Positions 26,160 through 34,229 of a stretch of 49,355 bases of DNA are shown here, one piece after another. Below the pieces are notes generated by a model. The model saw only the letters and a list, made by a program, of their open reading frames with translations, was not told the DNA's origin and did not search any database. The stretch spans positions 1 to 49,355 of the forward strand of contig MWCL01000012.1 in NCBI GenBank assembly GCA_002070025.1, in the 5' to 3' direction. Origin of the DNA: Spirochaetes bacterium ADurb.Bin215. GTDB taxonomy: Bacteria; Spirochaetota; Spirochaetia; Treponematales; Treponemataceae. How positions within the stretch are numbered: position 1 is the stretch's first letter; each line of letters begins with the position of its first letter. The position numbers and the translations under genes were made by a program.

Positions 26160-27218
26160 ATGCTGTTTCATCTGGCGTCTTTATTTCAGGGCATTTTCGG
26201 CCCGTTCCGGCTTCTGCAATCGTACCTGGTTCTCATCATCGTGGCATTATATGCAGGTTTTATCTTTACCGTGCTCCTGCTTCCCCGTTTTTACAAATAC
26301 CTGCCCAAGGATCGGGGAAGGGAATTTGCCATTCACGCAGAAAACGCGCTGGGTAAACCTACCGGCGCGGGAATAGTGTTCATTTCCATATTTTTTATCC
26401 TCTCGTTTCTCATATCACCGGTCAATCTCTCCCAGATTACCGTGCTCTTTTTCACCTGGCTGGTCATGTTCACCGGATACCTTGACGACCGGGCGCACCA
26501 CAGCTGGGGAGAATACCGCAAAGGAGCGATAGACCTTGTTCTTTCGGTCGCTGCTTCCGTTGCCCTGCTCTATTGCCAATTCGGTGGTGAAGTGTACTTC
26601 TGGCTGCCCTTTGTAACCAACGAAGTAGCCGTTCACCCGGTAGTATTCGTGCTGGTCTCTACGCTGGTTCTCTGGGTTTCCATCAATACCACCAACTGTA
26701 CCGACGGCGTAGACGGCCTTTCGGGGACCCTTGTTCTGTTGGCCCTCATCTCTCTGGGATTAATTTTCTATTTTGTGCTCGGTCATACGAAAATTGCCAG
26801 TTATCTGTTGGTTCCCCACATGGAAGACGGGGCCCGCTGGGCGGTACAGGTTTTTGGTCTCTCGGGGGTTCTCATGGGATACCTGTGGCATAACGCATTT
26901 CCCAGCAAGGTACTCATGGGAGACGCGGGCTCACGGTCTCTGGGATTTTTCATCGGAATCTGCGTAATCCTTTCGGGGAATCCCTTTCTCCTGCTCATGA
27001 CCAGCGCGATGATCCTTATCAACGGCGGCACGGGACTGCTCAAGGTTGCCCTTTTGCGATTTTTCAATATCAGGATTTTACATTCAATCAGGTTTCCCCT
27101 GCACGATCACATGAGAAAAAACCGGCTCTGGTCGCCCACACAGGTTCTTCTCAAATTCATGATCATGCAGGTTCTGATAACCCTGGCCGTTCTCGGCCTC
27201 TTCTTTAAAATTCGTTAG
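26160..27218 (+). CDS. mraY: Phospho-MurNAc-pentapeptide transferase-like (MraY family)
   Basis: 352 residues with about ten membrane helices, the usual size for MraY. Catalytic acids are visible: the DD pair in TGYLDDR (D109/D110), NTTNCTDGVDGLSG (D182, D185) and LMGDAGS (D255). MraY attaches phospho-MurNAc-pentapeptide to undecaprenyl phosphate to form lipid I at the inner membrane. Two signatures differ from textbook MraY: the PTMGG segment reads PTGAG (67-71), and the HHH motif reads HDH (315-317). A related polyprenyl-phosphate hexosamine transferase (WecA-like) is the main alternative. The gene is away from the mur cluster and its stop interlocks (TTAG) with the convergent LPP20-like gene. 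Confidence 0.8.
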   Translation: MLFHLASLFQGIFGPFRLLQSYLVLIIVALYAGFIFTVLLLPRFYKYLPKDRGREFAIHAENALGKPTGAGIVFISIFFILSFLISPVNLSQITVLFFTWLVMFTGYLDDRAHHSWGEYRKGAIDLVLSVAASVALLYCQFGGEVYFWLPFVTNEVAVHPVVFVLVSTLVLWVSINTTNCTDGVDGLSGTLVLLALISLGLIFYFVLGHTKIASYLLVPHMEDGARWAVQVFGLSGVLMGYLWHNAFPSKVLMGDAGSRSLGFFIGICVILSGNPFLLLMTSAMILINGGTGLLKVALLRFFNIRILHSIRFPLHDHMRKNRLWSPTQVLLKFMIMQVLITLAVLGLFFKIR

Positions 27219-28261
27219 CGGGACAGGAAATCGGAAAAAACGGCCCCGAATTCGGTTTGTATCTTTTTTTCCGCTGCACGTACCGCGCGATGTTCCGCTT
27301 CAGGCAAGGTCGCGTGTCCTTCACGACCACTGATGGTCCATGGCAGCACCGATGTAGCGTTTTGGGCATCGGTCAGGCGGGACTCAACCTGATACCGGGC
27401 AAATTTATTCGGATTCTTCGGCAGTTCAGTTTCCGAAAGACGAAGAACAGCCTGCAGGGTATACCGTGATCCGGATTCGGCAATCTTGAATCCCGCGCCC
27501 GAAATAACGGACGAAAACGCGCTCCGTATACGGTCCTCCCGGTCATTCTCCACCTGAACCGTTATGGGAATTTTTTCCGCGATTTTCCGGCATTCAAGCC
27601 GCATATCTTCCACCATCGTGAGTCCGCTTCTTCTGGCAGCGGCGGCGCCCGGGCTTACCACGGAAAGAACATTGACAAAGCCCGCATTGGCCTCGGCAAT
27701 GGTCGCCGCAAGATCAAACCGGGCATAGGCATCAAGGGTATTCCGCTCCGCGGCAGGAATCGCGGTGAGGCTTTGTATCGAGGATTCATTGGCTTCAATG
27801 AGTTCCGCATACAGTACCATGGCGCGGGATTTGTCCATCACAGCAACAGCATAGGTAGTACGGTTGCCGTCGAACCAGGTATCCTTTATTTCTGCACCGA
27901 CTATCGTATCCTGTTCCCATGAACTGGTAACCGCCTGCTGGACCGCACTGTCTTCTGTAACCAGAACCCTGCCTTCCCGGACTGCTTCGGTATACTGCGA
28001 CGTTACCACGGTTTCGCCGGAGACATTCTGGCCGAACACGGCGACAAGCGCGCCGAGCGCACTTTTCTCGGCCGATTCACGGTCAGGACCATATCCCACA
28101 GCGGCAACATACCGTGCGTCGGAGTATACTTCCCGCGGATTGTCCACCCATACGGGTTTCGGGGGATCATTTTTGTCAATTTTTCCGGTACCCGTTGCCG
28201 GACTGCTCGCACAGCCGGTAAGCGCCGCAAGAGCCAGAACCAACGCAATTATTGCATGCAT
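27215..28261 (-). CDS. LPP20-family lipoprotein
   Basis: 348 residues. The signal MHAIIALVLALAALTGC has a clear lipobox ending at Cys17. The following region (about 35-120) matches the LPP20/FlgP-type lipoprotein domain: KPVWVDNP, a VAAVGYG segment, then a helix with SAEKSALGALVAVFGQNVSG. The C-terminal half has another mixed alpha/beta segment with RYTLQAVLRLSET. It is expected in the outer membrane or periplasm. The start overlaps the end of the COG3014-like gene by 13 nt, so the trio LpoB, COG3014 and LPP20 is one operon. Exact function unknown. Confidence 0.78.
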   Translation of the reverse strand: MHAIIALVLALAALTGCASSPATGTGKIDKNDPPKPVWVDNPREVYSDARYVAAVGYGPDRESAEKSALGALVAVFGQNVSGETVVTSQYTEAVREGRVLVTEDSAVQQAVTSSWEQDTIVGAEIKDTWFDGNRTTYAVAVMDKSRAMVLYAELIEANESSIQSLTAIPAAERNTLDAYARFDLAATIAEANAGFVNVLSVVSPGAAAARRSGLTMVEDMRLECRKIAEKIPITVQVENDREDRIRSAFSSVISGAGFKIAESGSRYTLQAVLRLSETELPKNPNKFARYQVESRLTDAQNATSVLPWTISGREGHATLPEAEHRAVRAAEKKIQTEFGAVFSDFLSR

Positions 28262-29592
28262 ACAGCCTCCAAAAGATTCAACCGGTTACTTTTAATCTCA
28301 ACACCGTCATAAACCGTTTGTTGCACCAGATTGTTACCGGAATCATACCAGGTAACCGTCACGGTATACACGCCGGGATCAACGGTAATTCCGCCTACAT
28401 GTGCCCGATCAGGGAAATAGCGGGACATACGTAAATCAGCCTGTTCGCTCGCCTCGGCATATACCTGGGTTCCCAGGGACAAGAGTCCGAGCAAAAGCGC
28501 CGCGCCGGGATCGTCAGCATGACTTGCCCCTTCGTCAAGAAGAGCCGACGAGGTAGTCTTGGTCAGTGAGCGTAAAATGGTCTTAACATAGATTATCGCC
28601 GCACGCTGTTTGAATGTTTCCCGCGCTACAGTTCCCAGTTTTTCAATGAGCTCAAGTTCGAAGTTTTCTCCGGAATCAAGACTCACTACAGTACGGGCAA
28701 CCCGCGAAGGACGTTCGCGAAATTCGGGAATGGAAATCTTTATCCAGTTGCTCCCGGATATCGGGATTCGGGTAACTTTTTCCGCTTTCAGGGGAGATCT
28801 GCCGGAAAAACCGAGTACATTTAACCGGGCTTTCTCCCGGGGAATGCTCAATTCCTCATCAAGAGTTTCGGGCAACGGAAAATCGTACATTGCCGGCTGG
28901 TTGGCGAAAGCCAACCGCACCTGGTCGCGGTCGATCCGTGCGTCGTCCCGCTTACCCTCCGCCCGGTAGAACAACATGCCCAGATAACGCGCAAGTGCGG
29001 AATTGGTAAACTCGACCCGGGCGGCCTCTTTGTCGTAGGGGATACCGGAATCCTTTTTAAGAAGATCCTGTTGCGCCTTGGTCAGAACGGTACCATATTT
29101 GGTGGATAGATACCGAATCTTGTTGTCCATACGGCGCACTTCCACCATCGCGCCTTCCATGTTCTCCCGATGATAGTAGTTGAGCGCATTAAATACGTTC
29201 AGATACAGGTCTTCGTAATCCTCTCCCGGGTATTCACGCATGGTGTCATTTACCAGAAAGGTAGCAGCCTCCAGGGAGATACTCTTCGTAAACGCTGCCT
29301 CAATGGATTTTTCCGCTTCTTGCAGATATTCCGACGATTTTTCGTAACTCCCGGCAAAGTGGGAAATCATGCCGGCGTCAAGGTAATAGACCACGGCATC
29401 CTTGTCCCGGTAGCCCTTTCCTTTCGCTTCTTTAACCAGGGTCAACCCCCGGTCATAGTTCCCGGAGAGGACGGCGGCATCAATTTTTTCATAGTGGGAA
29501 ACCGAAGCGCACGAAACAAGCAGGAACGCTGCCGCCGCGCAGACTAATGACCGGAAGCTGAACAGCTTCCGGTTATTGACCGTATCAATCAT
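28249..29592 (-). CDS. COG3014-like lipoprotein with TPR-like helices
   Basis: 447 residues. The N-terminus ends in the lipobox FLLVSC (Cys28). Residues ~35-250 are helical with TPR-like spacing (NYDRGLTLVKEAKGKG, YYLDAGMISHFAGSYEKSS, NVFNALNYYHRENMEGAMVEVRR), the pattern of the uncharacterised COG3014 family. The last part (about 330-447) is probably beta-rich. It is presumably an envelope protein working with the LpoB-like and LPP20-like products encoded on either side. No Shine-Dalgarno precedes the ATG at 29592; the gene starts 9 nt after lpoB, and a strong hairpin occupies codons 6-15. Confidence 0.78.
   Translation of the reverse strand: MIDTVNNRKLFSFRSLVCAAAAFLLVSCASVSHYEKIDAAVLSGNYDRGLTLVKEAKGKGYRDKDAVVYYLDAGMISHFAGSYEKSSEYLQEAEKSIEAAFTKSISLEAATFLVNDTMREYPGEDYEDLYLNVFNALNYYHRENMEGAMVEVRRMDNKIRYLSTKYGTVLTKAQQDLLKKDSGIPYDKEAARVEFTNSALARYLGMLFYRAEGKRDDARIDRDQVRLAFANQPAMYDFPLPETLDEELSIPREKARLNVLGFSGRSPLKAEKVTRIPISGSNWIKISIPEFRERPSRVARTVVSLDSGENFELELIEKLGTVARETFKQRAAIIYVKTILRSLTKTTSSALLDEGASHADDPGAALLLGLLSLGTQVYAEASEQADLRMSRYFPDRAHVGGITVDPGVYTVTVTWYDSGNNLVQQTVYDGVEIKSNRLNLLEAVCMQ
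29546..29577. repeat. 15-bp inverted repeat (hairpin) at the 5' end of the COG3014-like gene
   Basis: The arms 29546-29560 and 29563-29577 pair over 15 positions with a single imperfect pair and a two-base spacer; the inner ten pairs (CCGGAAGCTG / CAGCTTCCGG) are perfect. It lies 15-46 nt after the first base of the start codon on the sense strand. Such a structure could limit ribosome entry or protect the lpoB message. Confidence 0.6.
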
Positions 29593-29601
29593 GAATTTCT
29601 A

Positions 29602-30210
29602 TCACAGTTTGGCGGCGGGCCGTTTGATTATCTTTTTAATCTCGCTGTTTTCGCCGATCCAGAGTTTCCGGTTTGACTCGATGTCAATCAGCTCCGCGTA
29701 GACAAAATAGGTACGGGTCGCTGTTTTTCCCGCGCTGTCGATAATGGTCTTGACCGAACCGATGAGCATGAAATCCGCGCCGGTCTCGTTCGCAAGAGCC
29801 TTTGCGGTTTCTTCGCTGGACCAGGACTGTTGTTCGGTCCGCTCATCCCGCAGTTCAAGACGCTCGTCGCTGCTTGCCACGAAGTCCGCCTTGCCGCTGT
29901 TGAGGATGGCTGTTTCCATGCGCTTCTGGATTATTGAGGTATCAATGTGTTCGTCGCTCTGGTTCCGGAAAGAACCGACAATAATGACCGGAAGCTCGCC
30001 GGTGCGCTGTTCAAAACCCGCAACACGAGGCGAAGACAGACAATCATTGATCAGACTTTCACAAACAATGCGTACATCGGTGTCGTTCCAGTAGCCGCTC
30101 AGGTCAACCTGTGTGTCTGAGTCGACACGGGTAACCTTGGGCGTGGACGTACAGGCGCCAATAAACACCATTGTCAGGGCAATAATAATCAGCATAACGT
30201 TCTTTTTCAT
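29602..30210 (-). CDS. lpoB: Penicillin-binding-protein activator LpoB-like lipoprotein
   Basis: 202 residues from the ATG at 30210, which has GGAGG five bases upstream. The signal MKKNVMLIIIALTMVFIGAC ends in a lipobox at Cys20. The mature part has the LpoB fold features: GYWNDTDVRIVCESLINDCL, PVIIVGSFRNQSDEHIDTSI and GADFMLIGSVKTIIDSAGK. In enteric bacteria LpoB is an outer-membrane lipoprotein that activates PBP1b; spirochaetes carry homologues whose PBP partner is less certain. First gene of the lipoprotein trio. Confidence 0.85.
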   Translation of the reverse strand: MKKNVMLIIIALTMVFIGACTSTPKVTRVDSDTQVDLSGYWNDTDVRIVCESLINDCLSSPRVAGFEQRTGELPVIIVGSFRNQSDEHIDTSIIQKRMETAILNSGKADFVASSDERLELRDERTEQQSWSSEETAKALANETGADFMLIGSVKTIIDSAGKTATRTYFVYAELIDIESNRKLWIGENSEIKKIIKRPAAKL

Positions 30211-30232
30211 ATAATCCTCCATACCAACAATC

Positions 30233-30261
30233 AGTATAGCCCACGATGATGGCACAAACAA
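30233..30261 (-). promoter_or_regulatory. Predicted promoter, lpoB trio
   Basis: On the minus strand: -35 TTGTTT (30261-30256), 17-nt spacer and -10 TATACT (30238-30233). The leader to the lpoB ATG would be about 16 nt and contains an in-frame ATG four codons ahead whose next bases form the GGAGG site. Confidence 0.45.
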
Positions 30262-30293
30262 GAAAAGGTTTCGTTTGTGCCCGCGAATTTACG

Positions 30294-30656
30294 TCACTCT
30301 TCGATAAAGTCGAGTTCAACACCGTTCGGATCAACGGCCGTCATGATTTTTTTCCCGTCCTTGATGGTCTTCGGTGTGGAAAGGATGCGTACCTTGTTGT
30401 CCGTCATGTGTTTTTCCGCCCATGCAATCTGGTCAACAATAAACGTGAGGGAAACACTTCCCGACGTGCAGACTTCTCCCCGCTCATTATGCAGAAGCTC
30501 AAGTTTTGCTCCGCTTTCCGGATCTGAAAGAAAGGCGATCTGCTTTCCGGGCGCGGCTGAAATCATGCCGTCAAAAGAAAAACCCATGATTTTTTCATAG
30601 AAATTGATTGATTTCTGGATATCAGTGGTTCTGATAACCACACTCTTCATTTTCAA
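30294..30656 (-). CDS. VOC-family (glyoxalase/dioxygenase-fold) protein
   Basis: 120 residues of one vicinal-oxygen-chelate domain made of two beta-alpha-beta-beta-beta units. Recognisable elements are TTDIQKSINFYEKIMGF near the N-terminus, AKLELLHNE mid-protein and AVDPNGVELDFIEE at the end, where Glu residues could bind metal. The His at the first strand of many VOC metal sites is absent (VVIRTTD). The substrate is unknown. The start is placed at TTG 30656, with GGAG eight bases upstream; ATG 30650 is the alternative. It follows aroA after 51 nt and may share its message. Confidence 0.75.
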   Translation of the reverse strand: MKMKSVVIRTTDIQKSINFYEKIMGFSFDGMISAAPGKQIAFLSDPESGAKLELLHNERGEVCTSGSVSLTFIVDQIAWAEKHMTDNKVRILSTPKTIKDGKKIMTAVDPNGVELDFIEE

Positions 30657-30707
30657 AATGATCACTCCTTGCAATGCGTTGTATGTTCTCTTAAGGATAC
30701 TGCAGGT

Positions 30708-32018
30708 TTACTCATCTGTGCAAACAAATCCCGCATGAATTCCGTTCATAACCGTATAGAAATCAGGAAAAGAGATGGCGCAACATTCGGCGTCGCGAAC
30801 AAAGACGCCGTCGCCGGGAATGGCCAGGCCGGCTACGGCAAGCGCCATGGCAATGCGATGGTCATCATGACTGTCTACAATACCCCCATGCATGCCTTCT
30901 CCGGCATTCCCGTGAATTTCCATCCAGTCCGGCCCTTCATGCACAACAGCGCCCAGCGTTTCCAGTTCTTTTTTCATAAGCGTAATACGGTCAGTTTCCT
31001 TGAGACGGCATACACCGATATCCTCAAGCCGGGTTACGCCACGGGCAAAACAGGCCGCTACCGCCAGCGAAGGAACCGCGTCCGGGTAACCGGCACAGTT
31101 GAAGGTTCCACCCGAAAGCGGCTTCGCACCGCGGCTGTTAACCAGAAGTTCTTCCTTGGCTTCGTCGATCACGATATCTGCGCCCATTTCAACAAGATTA
31201 TCCACGATTGCCGCGTCGCCCTGGCTTCCGGAACAGTCGATTCCGGTTATGGTGATGGACGAGCCGGTTATGACCGCGGCAACCAGCGGAAACGCAACCC
31301 CTTCCCAGTCCGAAGGAATCCGCCGTTCAAAGGACGGGATGGCAACCGGTCCGGTAATTTCAAAGCGGTTCATTCGCAGTTTGTCATAGCGGACGGTTAC
31401 ACCGAGCGATTCAAGCCAGGTGCACGTCATCTGCAGAAAGGGAACTTCCTTGGGATTCCGGAGAGAAATGACGGTGGTTCCGGCAACACGGGATGCTGCC
31501 ATCATGATTCCGCTCGCGTATTGTGAAAGGTTCCCCTCAAGTTCAACAGTACCGGCTTTGAGCGGCCCGCGCACCACCGCAGGAGGGGCGTCGCTGTCGT
31601 CCCGTGTAGTAAACGCCTCGGCTCCCAGAGAGCGCAAGCCGTCAAGCAGGGGTCTGACAGGACGGGTGCAGATGGATGCGTCTCCGGTCAAAACGGTCCA
31701 ACCGGGAAGTGTTGCGGCAACAGGCGTAATAAAATACAGGACGGAACCGGAATTTCCTACATCCACAACCTTTGCCGGTACGCGGATCCCTGCCGGTGGT
31801 GCAGTAACGGTCCAAACCCCCGGTTCTATGCGTACCTCCGCGCCGAACGCGGAAATCGCGTCCATGCAGGAAAGACAATCGGCACTTTCCAGGGGATTGC
31901 GGATAATGGACGTACCCGAGGCAAGCAGGGAGAAAATTCCCGCACGTATGGTGTGGCTCTTGGAACCGGGAACTGAAACTGTTCCGGAAAGTTCTGTTTT
32001 GTTTGATCGTATTGTCAT
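30708..32018 (-). CDS. aroA: 3-phosphoshikimate 1-carboxyvinyltransferase (EPSP synthase)
   Basis: 436 residues, full length. It joins PEP to shikimate-3-phosphate in the pathway to chorismate. It shows SVPGSKSHTIRAGIFSLLASG (S3P binding, including the Lys-Ser pair), VDVGNSGSVLYFITPVAA in place of the usual GNAGTxxR segment, and the C-terminal CRLKETDRI and HDDHRIAMALAVAG signatures. The loop GNSGSVLYF lacks the Arg common in the GNAGTAMRP motif, which marks a divergent subgroup. The ATG overlaps the thioesterase stop (ATGA). Chorismate feeds the nearby trp operon. Confidence 0.93.
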   Translation of the reverse strand: MTIRSNKTELSGTVSVPGSKSHTIRAGIFSLLASGTSIIRNPLESADCLSCMDAISAFGAEVRIEPGVWTVTAPPAGIRVPAKVVDVGNSGSVLYFITPVAATLPGWTVLTGDASICTRPVRPLLDGLRSLGAEAFTTRDDSDAPPAVVRGPLKAGTVELEGNLSQYASGIMMAASRVAGTTVISLRNPKEVPFLQMTCTWLESLGVTVRYDKLRMNRFEITGPVAIPSFERRIPSDWEGVAFPLVAAVITGSSITITGIDCSGSQGDAAIVDNLVEMGADIVIDEAKEELLVNSRGAKPLSGGTFNCAGYPDAVPSLAVAACFARGVTRLEDIGVCRLKETDRITLMKKELETLGAVVHEGPDWMEIHGNAGEGMHGGIVDSHDDHRIAMALAVAGLAIPGDGVFVRDAECCAISFPDFYTVMNGIHAGFVCTDE

Positions 32019-32401
32019 GATGCCGGGGTACTCCTGCAGCGGTCACTTTTTATCAGAGGAGTTTTTTCCCCTTCCGCATTTACCGAAACGAACGTTACCG
32101 TATTCGAAAATATCAGTATTTCATCGAAATGTCCCGGTCTTTCGGCGTAAACATCAACCGAATATCGGACCGAGGTTCTTCCTTCATGTACCCGCTCCAT
32201 GTGAAACCGGAGTATTGAGCCGTTCGGTACCGCATGTGAAAACTCGCTGTTGTTCATTGCCCGGGTAACCAGTACCGACGCGCAGTAGTCCCGCGTCGCG
32301 GCAAGCCAGGCATACTCGTCTACCCACTTGAGCAGTTGTCCGCCGAAGAGGTTTCCCTGATGATTCAAATGCCCGGTTCTCACGAGCGTAAAGGTATCCA
32401 T
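32015..32401 (-). CDS. Acyl-CoA thioesterase, hot-dog fold (YciA/Acot type)
   Basis: 128 residues. The hot-dog signature is HLNHQGNLFGGQLLKWVDEY near residues 11-30, with Asn/Asp residues of this family's active site, followed by ATRDYCASVLVTRAMNNSEF. Such enzymes hydrolyse acyl-CoAs in the cytoplasm; chain length is not predictable. The start has GGAG seven bases upstream. It lies 15 nt after the hybrid kinase gene and overlaps aroA by four bases, so all three are probably on one message. Confidence 0.88.
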   Translation of the reverse strand: MDTFTLVRTGHLNHQGNLFGGQLLKWVDEYAWLAATRDYCASVLVTRAMNNSEFSHAVPNGSILRFHMERVHEGRTSVRYSVDVYAERPGHFDEILIFSNTVTFVSVNAEGEKTPLIKSDRCRSTPAS

Positions 32402-32416
32402 GCTGTCTCTCCGATG

Positions 32417-34156
32417 CTATATGGTAAAATCGGGGAAATATTCCCTGAATTCTTCCGGACTATAGGGCCGGTGCAAAAATCCGTCGAACACGTAATCATC
32501 GTCCGTTTCTTCATGATCCGGTTCGACAATACCCAAAATCGGGCATTCTTCACCGACCAGATCCCTGATGCGGACAAGAGCCGGTTCCCCGGCGTTACGC
32601 GCAAGATTGATATCCACAGCGATCGCATCATAATACCCGGAAGCACCCGACTGACACAAGTCGAGCGCGTTTTCCATCGATGTTGCGGTAATACCGGTAT
32701 ACCCGAGTGTGTTCAACAGGGCAACAGCTATTTCATTGTTGATTTCCGCCGGATCCGCCAGCAGAACCTGACCATGTCGATTTTTAATCCGTGGAGGTTC
32801 CTTTCCGTCATGCCGGCCCGTTCCGGCGGGGTCCTGAAGGAGAACCACAAAATGGAAAACGGATCCCTTGCCCGGAGAACTGTCCACCCAAATAACACCC
32901 TTCATGAGTTCAACAAGACGTTTGCAGATGGCCAGCCCGAGACCGGTTCCTTCCTGACTCTTCACAAGCACCTGTCCGAATTGTTCAAAATCGGTGAACA
33001 ATTTGCCTACCTCATCCTCGGATAGCCCGCAGCCGGTATCCCGTACGGAACAACGCAGAATGATATCAGCACCAATTTTCTCATAGTTGAGAGAAACGGC
33101 TACAAGCCCCTGGTCGGTGAACTTGATGGCATTCCCGACAAGATTCATGAATATCTGGGTAAGACGGAACTGGTCGCCGTACACCTGAAGCGGATCTGAG
33201 CAGTTGAATTCCACCTGAAACTCAAGACCCTTCTGTTCAGCCTTGAGTGTAAAGAGGTCAAGAAGAATTTTCCGCAGATCGTATACATTGAACGTTTCGG
33301 GGTTCAGGCTGAATTTGCTCTCCTGCATCCGCGAAAAGTCCAGTATGTCATTTACCACACCGAGCAGGAGCTCCGACGCGTTTTCTATTTTCTGGATGTA
33401 CTCCCGGCACTTCTCGTTCTCGCTCAACTTTTTCGCAAAATACGCCATGCCGAGAACAGCGTTTATCGGGGTACGGATTTCATGACTCATGTTCGCGAAG
33501 AAATTGTCGCGGGCCGCTGCATGACGGTGGGTTTCTTCAAGCTGGCGGGATAGTTTTTGCTTTATCGCGTCTTCCCGGGTCCGGTCTTCCAGACTGATGA
33601 TGCTTATTCTCCCCAGCTGATCATCCTGTGCGGAATAATAGCCGCATTTGAAACAGCGTACTCCGGACGGGAGAAAAACCCGGTACTCACGGCTGAAACT
33701 CTCGCCGGATTCCAGGGCCTGGGCGAGTTTTTCCGATACGGGCAGCAACATCGGGTCAACAAGGCGTGAATAATGAGCGAGAAGAGGATGATCCTGTTCA
33801 TTACAGCCGATAAAGTTGCAAAAGGCATTGTTGATGTACCGTACTTTGGCATACCGGTCCAGAACCAGTACGCCGGTTGAAAGTCCGTCGAATACCAGCT
33901 TGTACAGTCGTATTACGCTTTGGTTGATCCTGTTCCGGTAATCAACACGTTTTCGTACTACAAGAAGGCTGACGGTCAATAAAAAACAGACCAGGAGTAT
34001 GGCCAGCACTCCGGTGAGACAGCCAACCCGCGATTCGGGCACCCCCGGCAGGGAGCCCGGCCGGGTATATCCGAATGCGTAATACATGTCCAGTACGATA
34101 AGGATCAGCAATAAAAAGGCCAACGCCAGCAAAAGAACTCTATAGATCTTTTCCAC
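32417..34156 (-). CDS. Hybrid sensor histidine kinase with degenerate receiver domain
   Basis: 579 residues. Two membrane helices (about 7-30 and 46-67) frame a very short external loop. A PAS domain follows (about 85-200, [18 protein letters not shown]). The HisKA domain has the phospho-acceptor His in [19 protein letters not shown] (about 227-245). The HATPase domain has an N-box ([15 protein letters not shown]), RDTGCGL and [15 protein letters not shown]. The C-terminal ~120 residues resemble a receiver with Asp in AIAVDINLA, but the acidic pair is reduced to LLADPAE and the invariant Lys is Arg in LHRPYSP. The start is a GTG at 34156 with a weak upstream site. The signal is unknown. Confidence 0.9.
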   Translation of the reverse strand: MEKIYRVLLLALAFLLLILIVLDMYYAFGYTRPGSLPGVPESRVGCLTGVLAILLVCFLLTVSLLVVRKRVDYRNRINQSVIRLYKLVFDGLSTGVLVLDRYAKVRYINNAFCNFIGCNEQDHPLLAHYSRLVDPMLLPVSEKLAQALESGESFSREYRVFLPSGVRCFKCGYYSAQDDQLGRISIISLEDRTREDAIKQKLSRQLEETHRHAAARDNFFANMSHEIRTPINAVLGMAYFAKKLSENEKCREYIQKIENASELLLGVVNDILDFSRMQESKFSLNPETFNVYDLRKILLDLFTLKAEQKGLEFQVEFNCSDPLQVYGDQFRLTQIFMNLVGNAIKFTDQGLVAVSLNYEKIGADIILRCSVRDTGCGLSEDEVGKLFTDFEQFGQVLVKSQEGTGLGLAICKRLVELMKGVIWVDSSPGKGSVFHFVVLLQDPAGTGRHDGKEPPRIKNRHGQVLLADPAEINNEIAVALLNTLGYTGITATSMENALDLCQSGASGYYDAIAVDINLARNAGEPALVRIRDLVGEECPILGIVEPDHEETDDDYVFDGFLHRPYSPEEFREYFPDFTI

Positions 34157-34198
34157 GATATCAGCCTGTTAATCCGGTTATAGTAATCATTACCAGTA

Positions 34199-34228
34199 AG
34201 TATAACGACTGACGGGTCGTTTATGCAA
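34199..34228 (-). promoter_or_regulatory. Possible promoter, hybrid kinase-thioesterase-aroA
   Basis: On the minus strand: -35 TTGCAT (34228-34223), 18-nt spacer and -10 TATACT (34204-34199), in the 73-nt gap after trpA. The spacer holds a small ACGAC/GTCGT inverted repeat. I see no terminator with a T-run after trpA, so read-through is also possible. Confidence 0.4.
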
Positions 34229-34229
34229 A

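Noticed and set aside
30669-31526. Open frame on the plus strand opposite aroA
   Set aside because: aroA motifs on the minus strand are unmistakable; the plus-strand product has no recognisable features.
34205-34228. Terminator after trpA
   Set aside because: The ACGAC/GTCGT stem is only five bases and has no T-run; better read as part of a promoter spacer.
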